From assembly GCA_963715635.1 (NCBI GenBank), contig OY970261.1:2232001-2296000 (forward strand): a stretch of DNA of 64,000 bases, given 5' to 3'. Source of the stretch: JAPKZH01 sp963715635. Its GTDB lineage: Bacteria; Acidobacteriota; Aminicenantia; Aminicenantales; UBA4085. The position numbers and the translations under genes are program-made. The notes beneath the pieces were generated by a model. It was given only the letters and a program-made list of their open reading frames with translations. It did not search any database and was not told where the DNA came from. This document shows, one piece after another, positions 41,825 to 50,401 of the stretch (the stretch's first letter is position 1; every line of letters starts with the position of its first letter).

Positions 41825-43147
41825 ATGAAGGATCCCTTTTATAATGAAATCAAGGTGAGGGATAAAATTTTCGCTTTTGTTTTCCTAGTGCTTTTCCCTG
41901 TTTTTTCTCCCGCCGCTGTCCTGAAAATCACGGTCGATGCGGCGATTCACCCGGTGACGTCCCAATACATCCGCGGCGCCATCGACCGCGCCGATAAAGA
42001 GAACGCCAGCCTTCTCATCATGACGCTAAATACACCGGGCGGCCTTGATACATCGATGCGGGAAATTATCGAAAAAATCCTTTCCGCCAAGACGCCGGTG
42101 GCGGCCTACGTCAGCCCGAGCGGCGCGCGGTCCGCCTCGGCGGGTTTTTTCATCGGCGTCGCCTGCGACCTGTTCATCATGGCCCCCGGCACAAACACGG
42201 GGGCCGCCCATCCCGTCGGAATCTCCGTGACGGGCCAGTCCATGGACAAAACCATGGAGGACAAGGTCACCAATGACGCCGCGTCTTACATCAAAACCCT
42301 CGCCGAAAAGCGCGGCCGCAATATTAAGATGGCTGAGGATGCTGTACGAAAAAGCCTATCCTATACGGAAAAGGAAGCCTTGGAGGGCGGCCTCGTCAAC
42401 CTCATTGCCAAAAACGAACAGGACATCATCGACGCTTTCGACCAAAAAACCATCCGCCGCTTCAAGGGCGAGACGCAGGTCCTTCACTTAAAAAATGAGC
42501 CGGTCGTGGACGTCCCCATGTCGTCCCGCCAGAAATTCCTTCTGACCATCTCCAACCCCAATCTGGCCTACATCCTGCTCATGCTGGGGCTGCTTGGGTT
42601 GTATTTCGAATTCGCCAACCCGGGCGCCATCCTGCCCGGCGTGCTCGGCGGCATCTCGCTTCTCCTGGCCATATTTGCCTTTCAGATCCTGCCGATCAAT
42701 TACGTCGGGCTGATTCTCATCCTTCTGGCCATCGGCATGTTTGTCCTGGAAGTGAAGGTCCACAGTTACGGAGTGCTCTCGATAGGAGGAATCACGGCCA
42801 TGGTCATCGGTTCCATGATGCTCGTCAAAGCCCCGATCCCCGAGCTCAAGCCCAGCCTGAAGATTATCATCCCGGTTGCCTTGGGGATTTCGCTCATTCT
42901 CATCTTTCTTGTGACCCTTGTCATCCGGGCCCATATGAGAAAAGCCACGACCGGAAAAGAGGGATTGATCGGCGAGATCGGCGCAGCCCTGACCGACCTT
43001 GCTCCGGAAGGCCGGGTCTTCGTCCATGGTGAATACTGGCAGGCAGAAGCCGATGCTCCCGTCCCTAAAGGGTCGCCCATCAAAGTGATACAGGTTTTAA
43101 CCCATCTCAAGCTTCGCGTCACGAAGGCGAATGATGGGAACAAATAA
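41825..43147 (+). CDS. NfeD-type membrane-bound serine protease (long form)
   Basis: A signal-anchor (IFAFVFLVLFPVFSPAA) leads into a ClpP-like serine protease domain (about 30-235): TLNTPGGLDTSMREII and YVSPSGARSASAGFFI with the catalytic Ser, and Lys-bearing AEKRGRNIKMAEDAV. Four to five membrane helices follow (about 265-400) and then a C-terminal OB-fold NfeD domain (GLIGEIGAALTDLAPEGRVFVHGEYWQA). The family cleaves stomatin-like proteins and pairs with slipin, encoded next. Start 41825 was chosen over 41750 because the extension is not hydrophobic; an RBS is weak. Confidence 0.9.
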   Translation: MKDPFYNEIKVRDKIFAFVFLVLFPVFSPAAVLKITVDAAIHPVTSQYIRGAIDRADKENASLLIMTLNTPGGLDTSMREIIEKILSAKTPVAAYVSPSGARSASAGFFIGVACDLFIMAPGTNTGAAHPVGISVTGQSMDKTMEDKVTNDAASYIKTLAEKRGRNIKMAEDAVRKSLSYTEKEALEGGLVNLIAKNEQDIIDAFDQKTIRRFKGETQVLHLKNEPVVDVPMSSRQKFLLTISNPNLAYILLMLGLLGLYFEFANPGAILPGVLGGISLLLAIFAFQILPINYVGLILILLAIGMFVLEVKVHSYGVLSIGGITAMVIGSMMLVKAPIPELKPSLKIIIPVALGISLILIFLVTLVIRAHMRKATTGKEGLIGEIGAALTDLAPEGRVFVHGEYWQAEADAPVPKGSPIKVIQVLTHLKLRVTKANDGNK

Positions 43148-43194
43148 TATGGGTTGAGACTTTACCGTCAAAACGTCTCGACAAGGAGGTTTCT

Positions 43195-43953
43195 ATGATT
43201 ACGTATCCTATGATTGTCCTCGGGCTCATCATTCTCTATGTGCTGAATTCCATAAAGATCTTGAGGGAATACGAACGGGGCGTGATCTTCCGCCTCGGCC
43301 GCGTGCTTCCCAACGCCAAAGGGCCCGGAATCATTCTTGTCTTTTCGCCCATCGACCGGATCGTCAGAATCAGCCTGCGGATTATCGCCATGGAAATCCC
43401 GCCGCAGGATATCATCACCAGGGATAACGTATCGGTGAAGGTCAGCGCCGTTCTTTACTTCCGGGTCATCGAGCCGTTGAAGTCCGTTCTCGAGGTCCAG
43501 GATTACCTCTACGCGACATCGCAGCTGGCCCAGACAACGCTCCGCAGCGCGCTCGGCCAGGTCGAACTCGATGAGCTTCTTTCGCAACGTGAAAAACTCA
43601 ATACACGGCTTCAGGAAATTCTCGACCAGCACACATCCCCCTGGGGCATCAAGGTCCAGCTCGTGGAGATGAAGCATGTCGACCTTCCGGAGAACATGCA
43701 ACGGGCCATCGCCAAGCAGGCCGAAGCAGAGCGCGAGCGCCGGGCCAAGGTTATTCACGCCGAAGGCGAATTTCAGGCTGCCGACAAGCTCCTCCAGGCC
43801 GCCAACATTATCTCGACCAATCCCCAAGCCCTCCAGCTGAGGTTCCTGGGCACTTTGACCGACATCGCCGCAGAAAAGAATTCGACGATCGTCTTTCCTC
43901 TCCCCATGGAGCTCTTAAAAGCTTTTTCCTACCAAAAGGAGGAGAATAAATAA
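43195..43953 (+). CDS. Slipin (stomatin/SPFH family)
   Basis: This 252-residue band-7 protein has one N-terminal helix (PMIVLGLIILYVLNSIKIL), the SPFH domain (YERGVIFRLGRVLPNAKGPGIIL ... IPPQDIITRDNVSVKVSAVLYF) and the coiled-coil-forming DLPENMQRAIAKQAEAERERRAKVIHAEGEFQAA. AAGGAGG precedes the ATG. NfeD-slipin gene pairs are a conserved unit thought to organise membrane microdomains. Confidence 0.95.
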   Translation: MITYPMIVLGLIILYVLNSIKILREYERGVIFRLGRVLPNAKGPGIILVFSPIDRIVRISLRIIAMEIPPQDIITRDNVSVKVSAVLYFRVIEPLKSVLEVQDYLYATSQLAQTTLRSALGQVELDELLSQREKLNTRLQEILDQHTSPWGIKVQLVEMKHVDLPENMQRAIAKQAEAERERRAKVIHAEGEFQAADKLLQAANIISTNPQALQLRFLGTLTDIAAEKNSTIVFPLPMELLKAFSYQKEENK

Positions 43954-43958
43954 GGTCC

Positions 43959-44183
43959 ATGACAAAAGAGACGCAATATCGCGAACTTAAATTCTCGAGC
44001 ACCTAGCTTGCCGTCGTCTTCATCGTCATCCTGGTCCTGGGCGTTTTCATCCTCTTGCTCGGAATTTCGGTCGGCAAAAAACAGGTTTATCTTTCCGTCA
44101 GCGCTGGCGTTCCAACCTAGTTAAAAACCGAGCCCCTCGTCCAAAAACAGGCGAAACGCAGACAAACTCTTGCCGAACCTTAA
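43959..44183 (+). pseudogene. Small single-helix protein with two in-frame TAG codons
   Basis: The frame reads MTKETQYRELKFSST, TAG, LAVVFIVILVLGVFILLLGI, SVGKKQVYLSVSAGVPT, TAG, LKTEPLVQKQAKRRQTLAEP and TAA. Both stops could come from CAG codons. A cytoplasmic segment, one hydrophobic helix and a basic tail are the layout of a SPOR- or anchor-type membrane protein. The start overlaps the end of slipin's leader region closely (5 bases), so it once belonged to this operon. Confidence 0.5.
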
Positions 44184-44635
44184 AATGAAACGAGATGAAT
44201 AATCAGAAATAGTCCGCGTTCTGCGCGGCCGCTATGAGCGGGACCTCCCCCAAACCACCCAACTACCAGCCCTGTTTCTACTGTTGGACGTGATGCCAGA
44301 ACACCCTCGTGTTCATGTACATCTGACCTCGCCCTACGCCGCCACGGGTCACTTATCAAGAAGTTCTGATGGCCGCCGAGACCTCGACTAAATATCTTTC
44401 ATGACCCTCTCTTTAGCCGGGAGGAGAAGTCCAGAGGATTTCAGGTCCTACTGGCCTTGCGGCCGTGTCCTTCCCCACAGCCCTGCTCTCCAAAGCCGGC
44501 GTTGACAGTGTTTGATGTCTTGATCTATGCTCACTCGTGATGGGTGGAGGGACAAGAGAGGCAAAAATATAATCGTTGCCGGCGGACCCTAAAAATCAAA
44601 TTCCTATAGATAAATGAAAAGAGAGAGGTAGACCT
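44184..44635. other. Intergenic, no recognised gene
   Basis: One open frame (about 44215-44390, plus strand) has no recognisable motif. Nothing else is visible apart from the ribosome site AGAGAGG ahead of the next gene. Confidence 0.4.
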
Positions 44636-45037
44636 ATGGAAGACGACACTCAAAAGCTCGCTAAGAAAGGCCGTTCAAGAATCCTGCTTGTCTTAACCTC
44701 CGTCTACGCACTCTTGTATATTCTTTTTATTGTGACGGAAAATTACGGCACTGCCGGGTCCGAGCCAACGGTCGTCAAAATCTTGTTCGCCCTCTTCCTG
44801 GTTGGCTTTCTTGTCGTTTGGATGAACGAAGGACTTGGAGGAGCGATCTTTGTTGTCTGGTGGATCGGGATGTGGTACCTGGGACTCTTCGTAGCTCAGC
44901 AAGATCGCGGCGCTGCCGTTGTGATGGGGCTCCCGCTTTTTGTGCTCGCCGTACTGTTCATTATCGCATGGTTCAAGAAAAGAAACGCTGCTCCGACTGC
45001 TCCATCAACGCAGAAGTCCAATACCAGTCGAGATTGA
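44636..45037 (+). CDS. Conserved four-helix membrane protein 1
   Basis: This 133-residue protein has four hydrophobic segments (ILLVLTSVYALLYILFIV, ILFALFLVGFLVVWM, AIFVVWWIGMWYLGLFV, VVMGLPLFVLAVLFIIAWF) with cytoplasmic charged ends. Its pattern (short helix, Glu/Gly loop 'NEGLGGAIF...W') parallels the two membrane proteins at 45.5 and 48.0 kb. Function unknown. Confidence 0.75.
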   Translation: MEDDTQKLAKKGRSRILLVLTSVYALLYILFIVTENYGTAGSEPTVVKILFALFLVGFLVVWMNEGLGGAIFVVWWIGMWYLGLFVAQQDRGAAVVMGLPLFVLAVLFIIAWFKKRNAAPTAPSTQKSNTSRD

Positions 45038-45070
45038 CCATTCGCATCAGGTCGAACGGCCAGCAGGATT

Positions 45071-45184
45071 ATGACTGATGAGCTAGTTTGCATTCGGACG
45101 GAAAGGGAGATGCCGAGATACGATCACCTGCGATCTCACCCGGCCTATCAGGACCTGCTGCGGAAGATGAACCTGGAGCCCTGA
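45071..45184 (+). pseudogene. C-terminal stub of a TPR/kinase-type protein
   Basis: The frame ends EMPRYDHLRSHPAYQDLLRK followed by MNLEP and a stop, matching the 'LRSDPRFQDLLRRM' end common in TPR-containing cyclase and kinase proteins of this kind of bacterium. No domain precedes it. Confidence 0.5.
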
Positions 45185-45211
45185 GGGGCATCGATCGCAG
45201 CTTTCATGGTG

Positions 45212-45255
45212 TCCGAATCCAAAGGTCGGAGGTTCGAATCCTCTCAGGCACGCCA
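45212..45255 (+). pseudogene. 3' half of a tRNA gene (T arm to CCA)
   Basis: Contains a GGTCGGAGGTTCGAATCCTC-type T arm, then TCAGGCAC-G-CCA, i.e. a T stem-loop, acceptor 3' strand, discriminator and encoded CCA. No matching GTGCCTG acceptor 5' strand, D arm or clear anticodon arm precedes it. Such half-tRNAs are typical attachment-site remnants, but no integrase is present. Confidence 0.55.
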
Positions 45256-45461
45256 TCTTATTTCCTTTTACCACCTGCCAGCAGAGGTCTAAATACGGCG
45301 GTTCACGGCAGTAGGCATCTGGACCACGATTTTTGTCTCGTGGAATATGACCTTATCCCGCTCCGAGCGACTAGGAATTTAGTTTTTTTGGCTAGCCAGA
45401 TATCGGGCTCGGTCAGAAGGGCCACGACCCTCATCCGGAAGTTGTGACCGGTGAAATAAAG

Positions 45462-45956
45462 TTATGGGGTTTGGGTCGTCAGCTTTTTAGGGCGATGCAG
45501 GAAGTAACTGATAATGAAGAGGACGCCAACGATGATGAAGGGCAGGCTAATCATGGCGACGATATTGAGGGCACGAAGGTCGGGCGACCCGATCTGAAGG
45601 CTTTTCGAGACGGCGCTGGTTCCGCGGATGACAAAGCCTTTCTCCTTGAGGGCGAGAAAACGGTGGTAATTGAAAATGTAAGCGTACAGAGCAGTCGCCA
45701 GCCCGAAGAGCGCTATCAGGATGCCGCCGACAAGCTCATGCTTCCAGGCAATGATCAGGATGATGATCAGCACGACGGCCGTCAAAAAGGGCGGCGCCAT
45801 CAGAAAGCCGAGGATCTGCCGCCCGAGGCCGACTTTCCCCTCAACGGCCTCGAGAGCGAACATGCCGATGAAGCCAATGGCCAGAATGCAAAGGATCCTC
45901 GCCACCCACCGGATCGTGGACGCCAGTGAGGATGATTTGTTTTTCGGGGCATCCAT
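45462..45956 (-). CDS. Conserved membrane protein 2
   Basis: Start MDAPKNKSSSLAS at 45956 follows AAAGGAGG; a longer frame to 46001 is disfavoured. Of 164 residues, four segments are hydrophobic: WVARILCILAIGFIGMFALE, ILGFLMAPPFLTAVVLIIILIIAW, LVGGILIALFGLATALYAYIF and IVAMISLPFIIVGVLFIISYFL. The RILCILA..IGMFALE..EG...E start and the WKHELVGGIL segment closely parallel protein 3 (47961-48326), a paralogue. Function unknown. Confidence 0.75.
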   Translation of the reverse strand: MDAPKNKSSSLASTIRWVARILCILAIGFIGMFALEAVEGKVGLGRQILGFLMAPPFLTAVVLIIILIIAWKHELVGGILIALFGLATALYAYIFNYHRFLALKEKGFVIRGTSAVSKSLQIGSPDLRALNIVAMISLPFIIVGVLFIISYFLHRPKKLTTQTP

Positions 45957-46200
45957 GCCAACCTCCTTTATTGAGAGATCATTGGGTTCGGGTTGTCTCA
46001 CCTACATTCAATCATGATCGCATCCCGTCAGCATTGTTGGCTCGACAGGAGTGCTTGAGAAGCCGTTTTACGCCTGAGATGACCGACGGCCAGTCCAGAT
46101 CCTGATTTTCCCTCGACCCTATTAACTAATATAGGTTCTGCCCGAATAGATGTCAAGGATGGTGCGGAATCCCACGATTTGGCTTTGCCCGTAACCGCCT
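45957..46200. other. Intergenic, no recognised feature
   Basis: Contains the divergent upstream regions of membrane protein 2 and the stub to the right. I see no strong promoter. Confidence 0.35.
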
Positions 46201-46345
46201 CAAAGCTTGGCTTTGAGAGATCGAGGACGCGGGACCGCTCGAAGCCCGTCCCGGCCGCTGAGCAGGGGTTGTTTCGTGCGGGGCCGCTTCAGCCGCGCCA
46301 GCCTCTTCCTGGCTTCCTCAACCTCGGGAGGGCCGGGCCGGAAGT
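46201..46345 (-). pseudogene. TPR/kinase C-terminal stub
   Basis: The minus frame includes GPPEVEEARKRLARLKR followed by a non-conserved tail. It is the same 'DPGLPEVEDARKRLAGLKG' ending seen at 47.1 and 50.8 kb. Confidence 0.55.
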
Positions 46346-46480
46346 ATCCTTGTTTCGCAGTAGAGGCTCTTATTTCCGAACTTAGCGGCGGGGAAAATCA
46401 GGCAGCGCAAAAAGGAAAAATATCCTTAAATGGACTATAATGATCTTGATCCTGATGGATCATAACAAAGGATTTCGAAA

Positions 46481-46927
46481 ATGCTCTTAAAAAAAGACGA
46501 CGAGAACAGAAGGCTGGAAGACAGGGCCGGGAGCGAAGCGTCCATCATCGCAGCGGGGACGACGTTCAAGGGAACCATCTACGGGCAGGCAGGAGCGAGG
46601 ATCTCAGGAAGTCTTGAAGGGGACATCAATAGCGGGCAGCTCGTCTGGGTAGAAAAAAAGGGGCGGGTTGATGGGAACATCCGGAGCCCCTTCGTCATCG
46701 TCGAAGGGGATCTCAATGGAAATATTGAGTCCGCGGAGCATGTCGAGGTGAGGATTGAGGGGCGCGTGAACGGAAATATTGATACGGTGATTATCGCCAT
46801 GGCGGAAGGCTGCGTTTTCAACGGAGAAATTCATATGCGGGGGAAAGAGGCAAAATCTGTCACCTTTGTCGAGCAAAGAACCGGGAGCGGCCGGAAAGAC
46901 AATAAGGATCAGTCTCTGCCTTCATAA
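46481..46927 (+). CDS. Bactofilin
   Basis: This 148-residue polymer-forming cytoskeletal protein consists of the beta-helical bactofilin core (about 22-115) with repeated hydrophobic strand pattern (IIAAGTTFKGTIYGQAGARI, LEGDINSG, RVDGNIRSPFVIVEGDLNGN, VEVRIEGRVNGNI) and charged unstructured ends. Bactofilins assemble nucleotide-independent filaments at the membrane or on peptidoglycan. A weak GGAT site precedes ATG 46481. No LytM peptidase neighbour is present. Confidence 0.93.
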   Translation: MLLKKDDENRRLEDRAGSEASIIAAGTTFKGTIYGQAGARISGSLEGDINSGQLVWVEKKGRVDGNIRSPFVIVEGDLNGNIESAEHVEVRIEGRVNGNIDTVIIAMAEGCVFNGEIHMRGKEAKSVTFVEQRTGSGRKDNKDQSLPS

Positions 46928-47120
46928 TTTCGTCCCGGCTTAAAATGCCAAGGAGGCACCGATTCTTAGACGGAATGCCGAACCGGTCCCCCAACCCTCT
47001 TCACCCAAGAGCCCGTTCGAGGCGTATAGAAGCAGACTTCTTCTCGTGTTCCGCCCTTGGGGACAAGGTGGGGCAAAATCGCTAAAATTGGCTCAGTTTT
47101 ATTTACTCAGGCCAGAAAGA
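46928..47120. other. Intergenic, no recognised feature
   Basis: GC-mixed sequence with no conserved frame or repeat that I can support. Confidence 0.35.
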
Positions 47121-47246
47121 TTAATGCTTGCCCTTCAGCCCCGCCAGTCTCTTCCTGGCATCTTCGACTTCGGGGAGGCCGGGGTCGGCGTCCTTCGAGA
47201 GGTCGAGGAATTTCTTGTAGTGGTCTATAACTTTGCCTTTGTTGCC
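47121..47246 (-). pseudogene. TPR/kinase C-terminal stub
   Basis: After an in-frame stop at 47247-47249, the minus strand reads VIDHYKKFLDLSKDADPGLP followed by EVEDARKRLAGLKGKH and a stop: the end of a TPR array and the conserved C-terminus. It is preceded upstream by nothing recognisable. Strongly similar to 50780-50974. Confidence 0.65.
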
Positions 47247-47347
47247 TTACTCTTCGAATATTTTGCTAATTAAGTAAAAGGCTTTGGTCTATACGTCGCC
47301 AAGATTAGGTCGATACAATGTCCTCTAATAATCGCTCAATTTCATTA

Positions 47348-47884
47348 CTACTTTTCCTTTGCTAATAGCAGTTCTAATAATGGTATTGGAGGCTGCTTTG
47401 GCAGTTCTTCAAGTAGCTTAAGTGTCATTTCGTCGGGTTTGAATAATTTAACCAGATGAGATGTAACATCTACGATCTCGATTGATGGATTTTTGTGCAC
47501 TACCTCCCATTTACTCACAATAATATCAACACCCGCCTCCTGGGCTATCTTTGGCAGATCATCCTTAACCTTTTCAAGAATATCGGCAACTGAGGCGATG
47601 CTGAAGCCCTGTTGGTGCAGGATTTGCTGTTGAGCGGGGCCTTCGGCCTCACATTCTTTGATAACTTTTTCATCTTTCTCGGCCTTGGCTTTTTCGTATT
47701 TTGCTTTCAGACTCCTCATGTACGGGGCAAACAGATCAGATCGACCGTAGGCTATGGCAATAGCCCGGGAATCAAACGTCCCTACTCGAAACTTTTTTGG
47801 AGCAGGTTGTAATGCCAAAAACATTGCACAGACAGCCAGAATAGAAACCCCGACAAAAACACTTTTCCCAAAACTTTTTTTCAT
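47348..47884 (-). CDS. Exported Skp/OmpH-like or unknown periplasmic protein
   Basis: Start after GGAGGGGGC. A signal anchor (VFVGVSILAVCAMFLAL) is followed by FRVGTFDSRAIAIAYGRSDLF, a charged helix (MRSLKAKYEKAKAEKDEKVIKECEAE) and a C-terminal part VDIIVSKWEVVHKNPSIEIVDVTSHLV that looks like beta strands. The strand-helix-strand order loosely resembles OmpH/Skp but I cannot confirm it. Function unknown; 178 residues. Confidence 0.65.
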   Translation of the reverse strand: MKKSFGKSVFVGVSILAVCAMFLALQPAPKKFRVGTFDSRAIAIAYGRSDLFAPYMRSLKAKYEKAKAEKDEKVIKECEAEGPAQQQILHQQGFSIASVADILEKVKDDLPKIAQEAGVDIIVSKWEVVHKNPSIEIVDVTSHLVKLFKPDEMTLKLLEELPKQPPIPLLELLLAKEK

Positions 47885-47960
47885 GAAAGCCCCCTCCTTT
47901 GAGGCAATTTATATGAAAGAATAGAAATTTTCTTTTCCGCTACACTGGCTGAGTGAGCGC

Positions 47961-48326
47961 TCAGGCTTTGGCGTGAAGCACTGCTCTATGACGCCAGTTT
48001 AGCAGGAACAAGATTCCCATCAGCAACAGAGGTCCGGATATCATCGCATACGCTGCCCAGTGACCTCTGCCCCAGGTCCACACCACATAGAAGATCCCCA
48101 GCGCGATGAAGAGAATGCCGCCGATCCATTCCCGACGCCACGATACCACGAGCACGGCAACGATGATAATCGTTGGAACAAGATGAAGCAGAAGGGCAAC
48201 ACTCGTTTCCCAGAATCCTTTCCCTCCCTCAAAAACATCGAGGGCAAATAGACTGATAAAGACCGCAAACAGTATGCATAGAATTCTGGGGGTCCAGTAA
48301 ACCACTCGTTTCATTGACTTGTTCAT
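47961..48326 (-). CDS. Conserved membrane protein 3
   Basis: This 121-residue protein has four helices: RILCILFAVFISLFALDVFE, TSVALLLHLVPTIIIVAVLVV, WIGGILFIALGIFYVVWTW and YAMISGPLLLMGILFLLNW. Its first half mirrors membrane protein 2 (same RILCILFA..FALDVFEG start and W..EW.GGI segment). Function unknown. It starts about 75 bases upstream of the Skp-like gene on the same strand. Confidence 0.75.
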   Translation of the reverse strand: MNKSMKRVVYWTPRILCILFAVFISLFALDVFEGGKGFWETSVALLLHLVPTIIIVAVLVVSWRREWIGGILFIALGIFYVVWTWGRGHWAAYAMISGPLLLMGILFLLNWRHRAVLHAKA

Positions 48327-48438
48327 AGTTTGCTCCTTTCTTCGAAGTATTATCCTTTTCCGAAGTCTGTCGAATTTCCGCCCGCACCGTCAGAGCCGTT
48401 AAAAGGCAACCTCTCAAGCTGAACCATGTGCTTTTCCA

Positions 48439-49386
48439 TTACAGAAGCTTTCCTATCCGGCCCCATCGGACTCCCCCCTCAGGATCAATGGAAAAGTAAA
48501 CCAGCCTGGCCTTGGAGACAATATCATCGAGAGGGACATTGCCCCAATGACGTGAATCTGCGCTTATATCACGATTGTCACCCAGGACAAAACAGCAGCC
48601 CTCCGGCACGGAAACACTTAAATCCTCTCTTGCAGTCCCTTGAAGATAAAAGACGCGATAAGTCCCGGAGTCGCCTTTTTCATAGAAAGCGATTGTTCCC
48701 GTCTTGGTATTTTCATCCCCTCTCCCTTCGAGCTGAGGCACCTCTTGAGCTGTCCACTTTTTTCCGTTGACGTGAAGCTCCATCCCTCTCAATTCAATTT
48801 CATCTCCTGGAAGGCCGATGACCCTTTTAATAAAATACATTTTCTTGTTTCGGGGATATTTAAAAACCACCAATTCCCCTCTTTTCAGGCCAAGGTTTTT
48901 CGACGCGTGATCTATCCTCTTATCTGTCATGATCAAATCTCCGGGAAGGATAGTCGGCGCCATGCTCCCGGTTGGCATTCGATAGGGGAGAGCAAAAAAG
49001 CAAATTTTCTGCCAATTCACGATTAGTCCGGAAGTGAATAGATTCAATACAATAACGAGGAGGATGTAGACATAGAGCCTATTATAGACCTTCAATTTGT
49101 AGCTCTTCTCCATCCGTTTGGCTTGCTTCCAAGCATCTCGAGCAGCCCAAATAAATATGCCAAGGCTCACCGCTAAGGACAGGGCCAAAAAAACAATCAG
49201 TATCTGACCGGGCCACAGAACACTCAATTGGAAGAAGAGAAAGAAGAGGATGAACGAGGCCAGGAAGAAGAGAATCCCTTTCCGCAGTTTTCCGTTGTAG
49301 ACTTGGCCCAGACCAGTTAAAATGAAGGACAGGGCTAGGGCAAAAAGGGGCTTTCTTTCCCGGAATTTATCTTTTTTCTCTTCCAT
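48439..49386 (-). CDS. lepB: Signal peptidase I
   Basis: This 315-residue protein has several N-terminal helices: a TM2-like pair (LFALALSFILTGLGQVYNGKL ... FFLASFILFFLFF), a third and the usual anchor before the catalytic part. The Ser of PTGSMAPTILPGD and the Lys of YFIKRVIGLPGDEIEL form the Ser-Lys dyad, and FVLGDNRDISADSRHWGNVPLDDI is the conserved end. It removes signal peptides, outside the inner membrane. The N-terminal helix hairpin is an unusual extension shared with some DUF5683/TM2-type proteins. Confidence 0.92.
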   Translation of the reverse strand: MEEKKDKFRERKPLFALALSFILTGLGQVYNGKLRKGILFFLASFILFFLFFQLSVLWPGQILIVFLALSLAVSLGIFIWAARDAWKQAKRMEKSYKLKVYNRLYVYILLVIVLNLFTSGLIVNWQKICFFALPYRMPTGSMAPTILPGDLIMTDKRIDHASKNLGLKRGELVVFKYPRNKKMYFIKRVIGLPGDEIELRGMELHVNGKKWTAQEVPQLEGRGDENTKTGTIAFYEKGDSGTYRVFYLQGTAREDLSVSVPEGCCFVLGDNRDISADSRHWGNVPLDDIVSKARLVYFSIDPEGGVRWGRIGKLL

Positions 49387-49475
49387 TCCTTTTCCTCAGG
49401 ACAATCGCATTTTCCCTCCGGTCTAATCTTACAGGCCGTACTCCCTTCAGCCCTGGATCAGACGGGTTGTCTAAG

Positions 49476-49853
49476 CTATGGAGATGCATGAATCAACACC
49501 CCGGCGAAGAAACTGAGAATTTTAAACAGGCCGAAAGCCGAGCCGATTCCCACGAGCGCCCATTGGGCAGCTCTCGAAAAGAATATCCTTTCCAAGAAAG
49601 GCCGCCGCCGGGCGAAAAAGCTGTCTTCTCTGCGTTTTTCTGCTTCTATTTGTCCAACCACCCTGTCCGCGAAGCCGTTTGGGACATCCGCTCCCATCAC
49701 ATTTCGGACAAGGGAATCCAACTCCTCGAACCGAGCCGCGGTTTCAGAACAGGCGCTGCAGGAAAGAACGTGTTTTTGGTCCTCCGGGCTCAGTCCTCTG
49801 GCCCAAGCAATATCCTCTTGAATCAGGTCGCAGGGACGCTGAGGATCACTCAT
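49476..49853 (-). CDS. Anti-sigma factor with zinc-finger HC2 (ZAS) domain
   Basis: Start ATG 49853 overlaps the sigma gene's stop (ATGA), so translation is coupled. Residues CDLIQEDIAWARG ... HVLSCSACSETAARF hold the H-x3-C-x2-C anti-sigma zinc motif. One helix (AAQWALVGIGSAFGLFKILSFF) near the end should anchor the protein in the membrane. It would hold the adjacent ECF sigma factor inactive. Confidence 0.88.
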   Translation of the reverse strand: MSDPQRPCDLIQEDIAWARGLSPEDQKHVLSCSACSETAARFEELDSLVRNVMGADVPNGFADRVVGQIEAEKRREDSFFARRRPFLERIFFSRAAQWALVGIGSAFGLFKILSFFAGVLIHASP

Positions 49854-50401
49854 AACATATTCTCCCTTCCAAGAATTTGTCTCAAGATCTGTTTTCCCCG
49901 GAAGACACGGGATTTGATAGTTCCCACCGCGCAATTTTCGATCTCCGCGATTTCTTCGAGCGAAAGCTCATCAAAGTAGGAAAGGACCACCGCTGTATGA
50001 AATTTTTCCGGCAGCCGACTTATCGCGTCATGAATTTGGGATTTAAAATGGCGTTGTTCCAGGATTTCCTGAGGGCTTTTTCCATTCCTTCCATGATCTT
50101 CATCCCTGAATCCGCCAGAATGCGCCTTCATCCGCCTCATCTTCGCCATTTCGTTGATGGCCAGGTTGCGGGCAATCGTGATGAGCCATGTCGAGAAGGA
50201 AGCCCCCTTTTCGGAATCAAAGTCAGTGATATTCCTGTAGGCCCTCATGAATGTTTCCTGGGCTAGATCCTCCTGGACCTGCATCGGAAGCAGAAAATTT
50301 CTCAAATAAGAAAAAATCATCCGCTGGTAGCGAAGAACAAGGAGTCTAAAGGCGTTTGTGTTACTTTGAGCGGACTGTTCGATGAGCAACCGGTCATCCA
50401 T
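49850..50401 (-). CDS. ECF-type RNA polymerase sigma factor
   Basis: This 183-residue sigma factor has region 2 (MIFSYLRNFLLPMQVQEDLAQETFMRAYRNI) and region 4 (LPEKFHTAVVLSYFDELSLEEIAEIENCAVGTIKSRVFRGKQIL), lacking regions 1 and 3 as ECF factors do. It is followed with a 4-base overlap by its anti-sigma partner. The signal sensed is unknown. Confidence 0.94.
   Translation of the reverse strand: MDDRLLIEQSAQSNTNAFRLLVLRYQRMIFSYLRNFLLPMQVQEDLAQETFMRAYRNITDFDSEKGASFSTWLITIARNLAINEMAKMRRMKAHSGGFRDEDHGRNGKSPQEILEQRHFKSQIHDAISRLPEKFHTAVVLSYFDELSLEEIAEIENCAVGTIKSRVFRGKQILRQILGRENML

Noticed and set aside
36636..44120. Stop-codon recoding (TGA/TAG) as a system
   Set aside because: Different stop codons occur in different genes; intact genes end normally in TGA and TAG; C-to-T mutation explains all cases.
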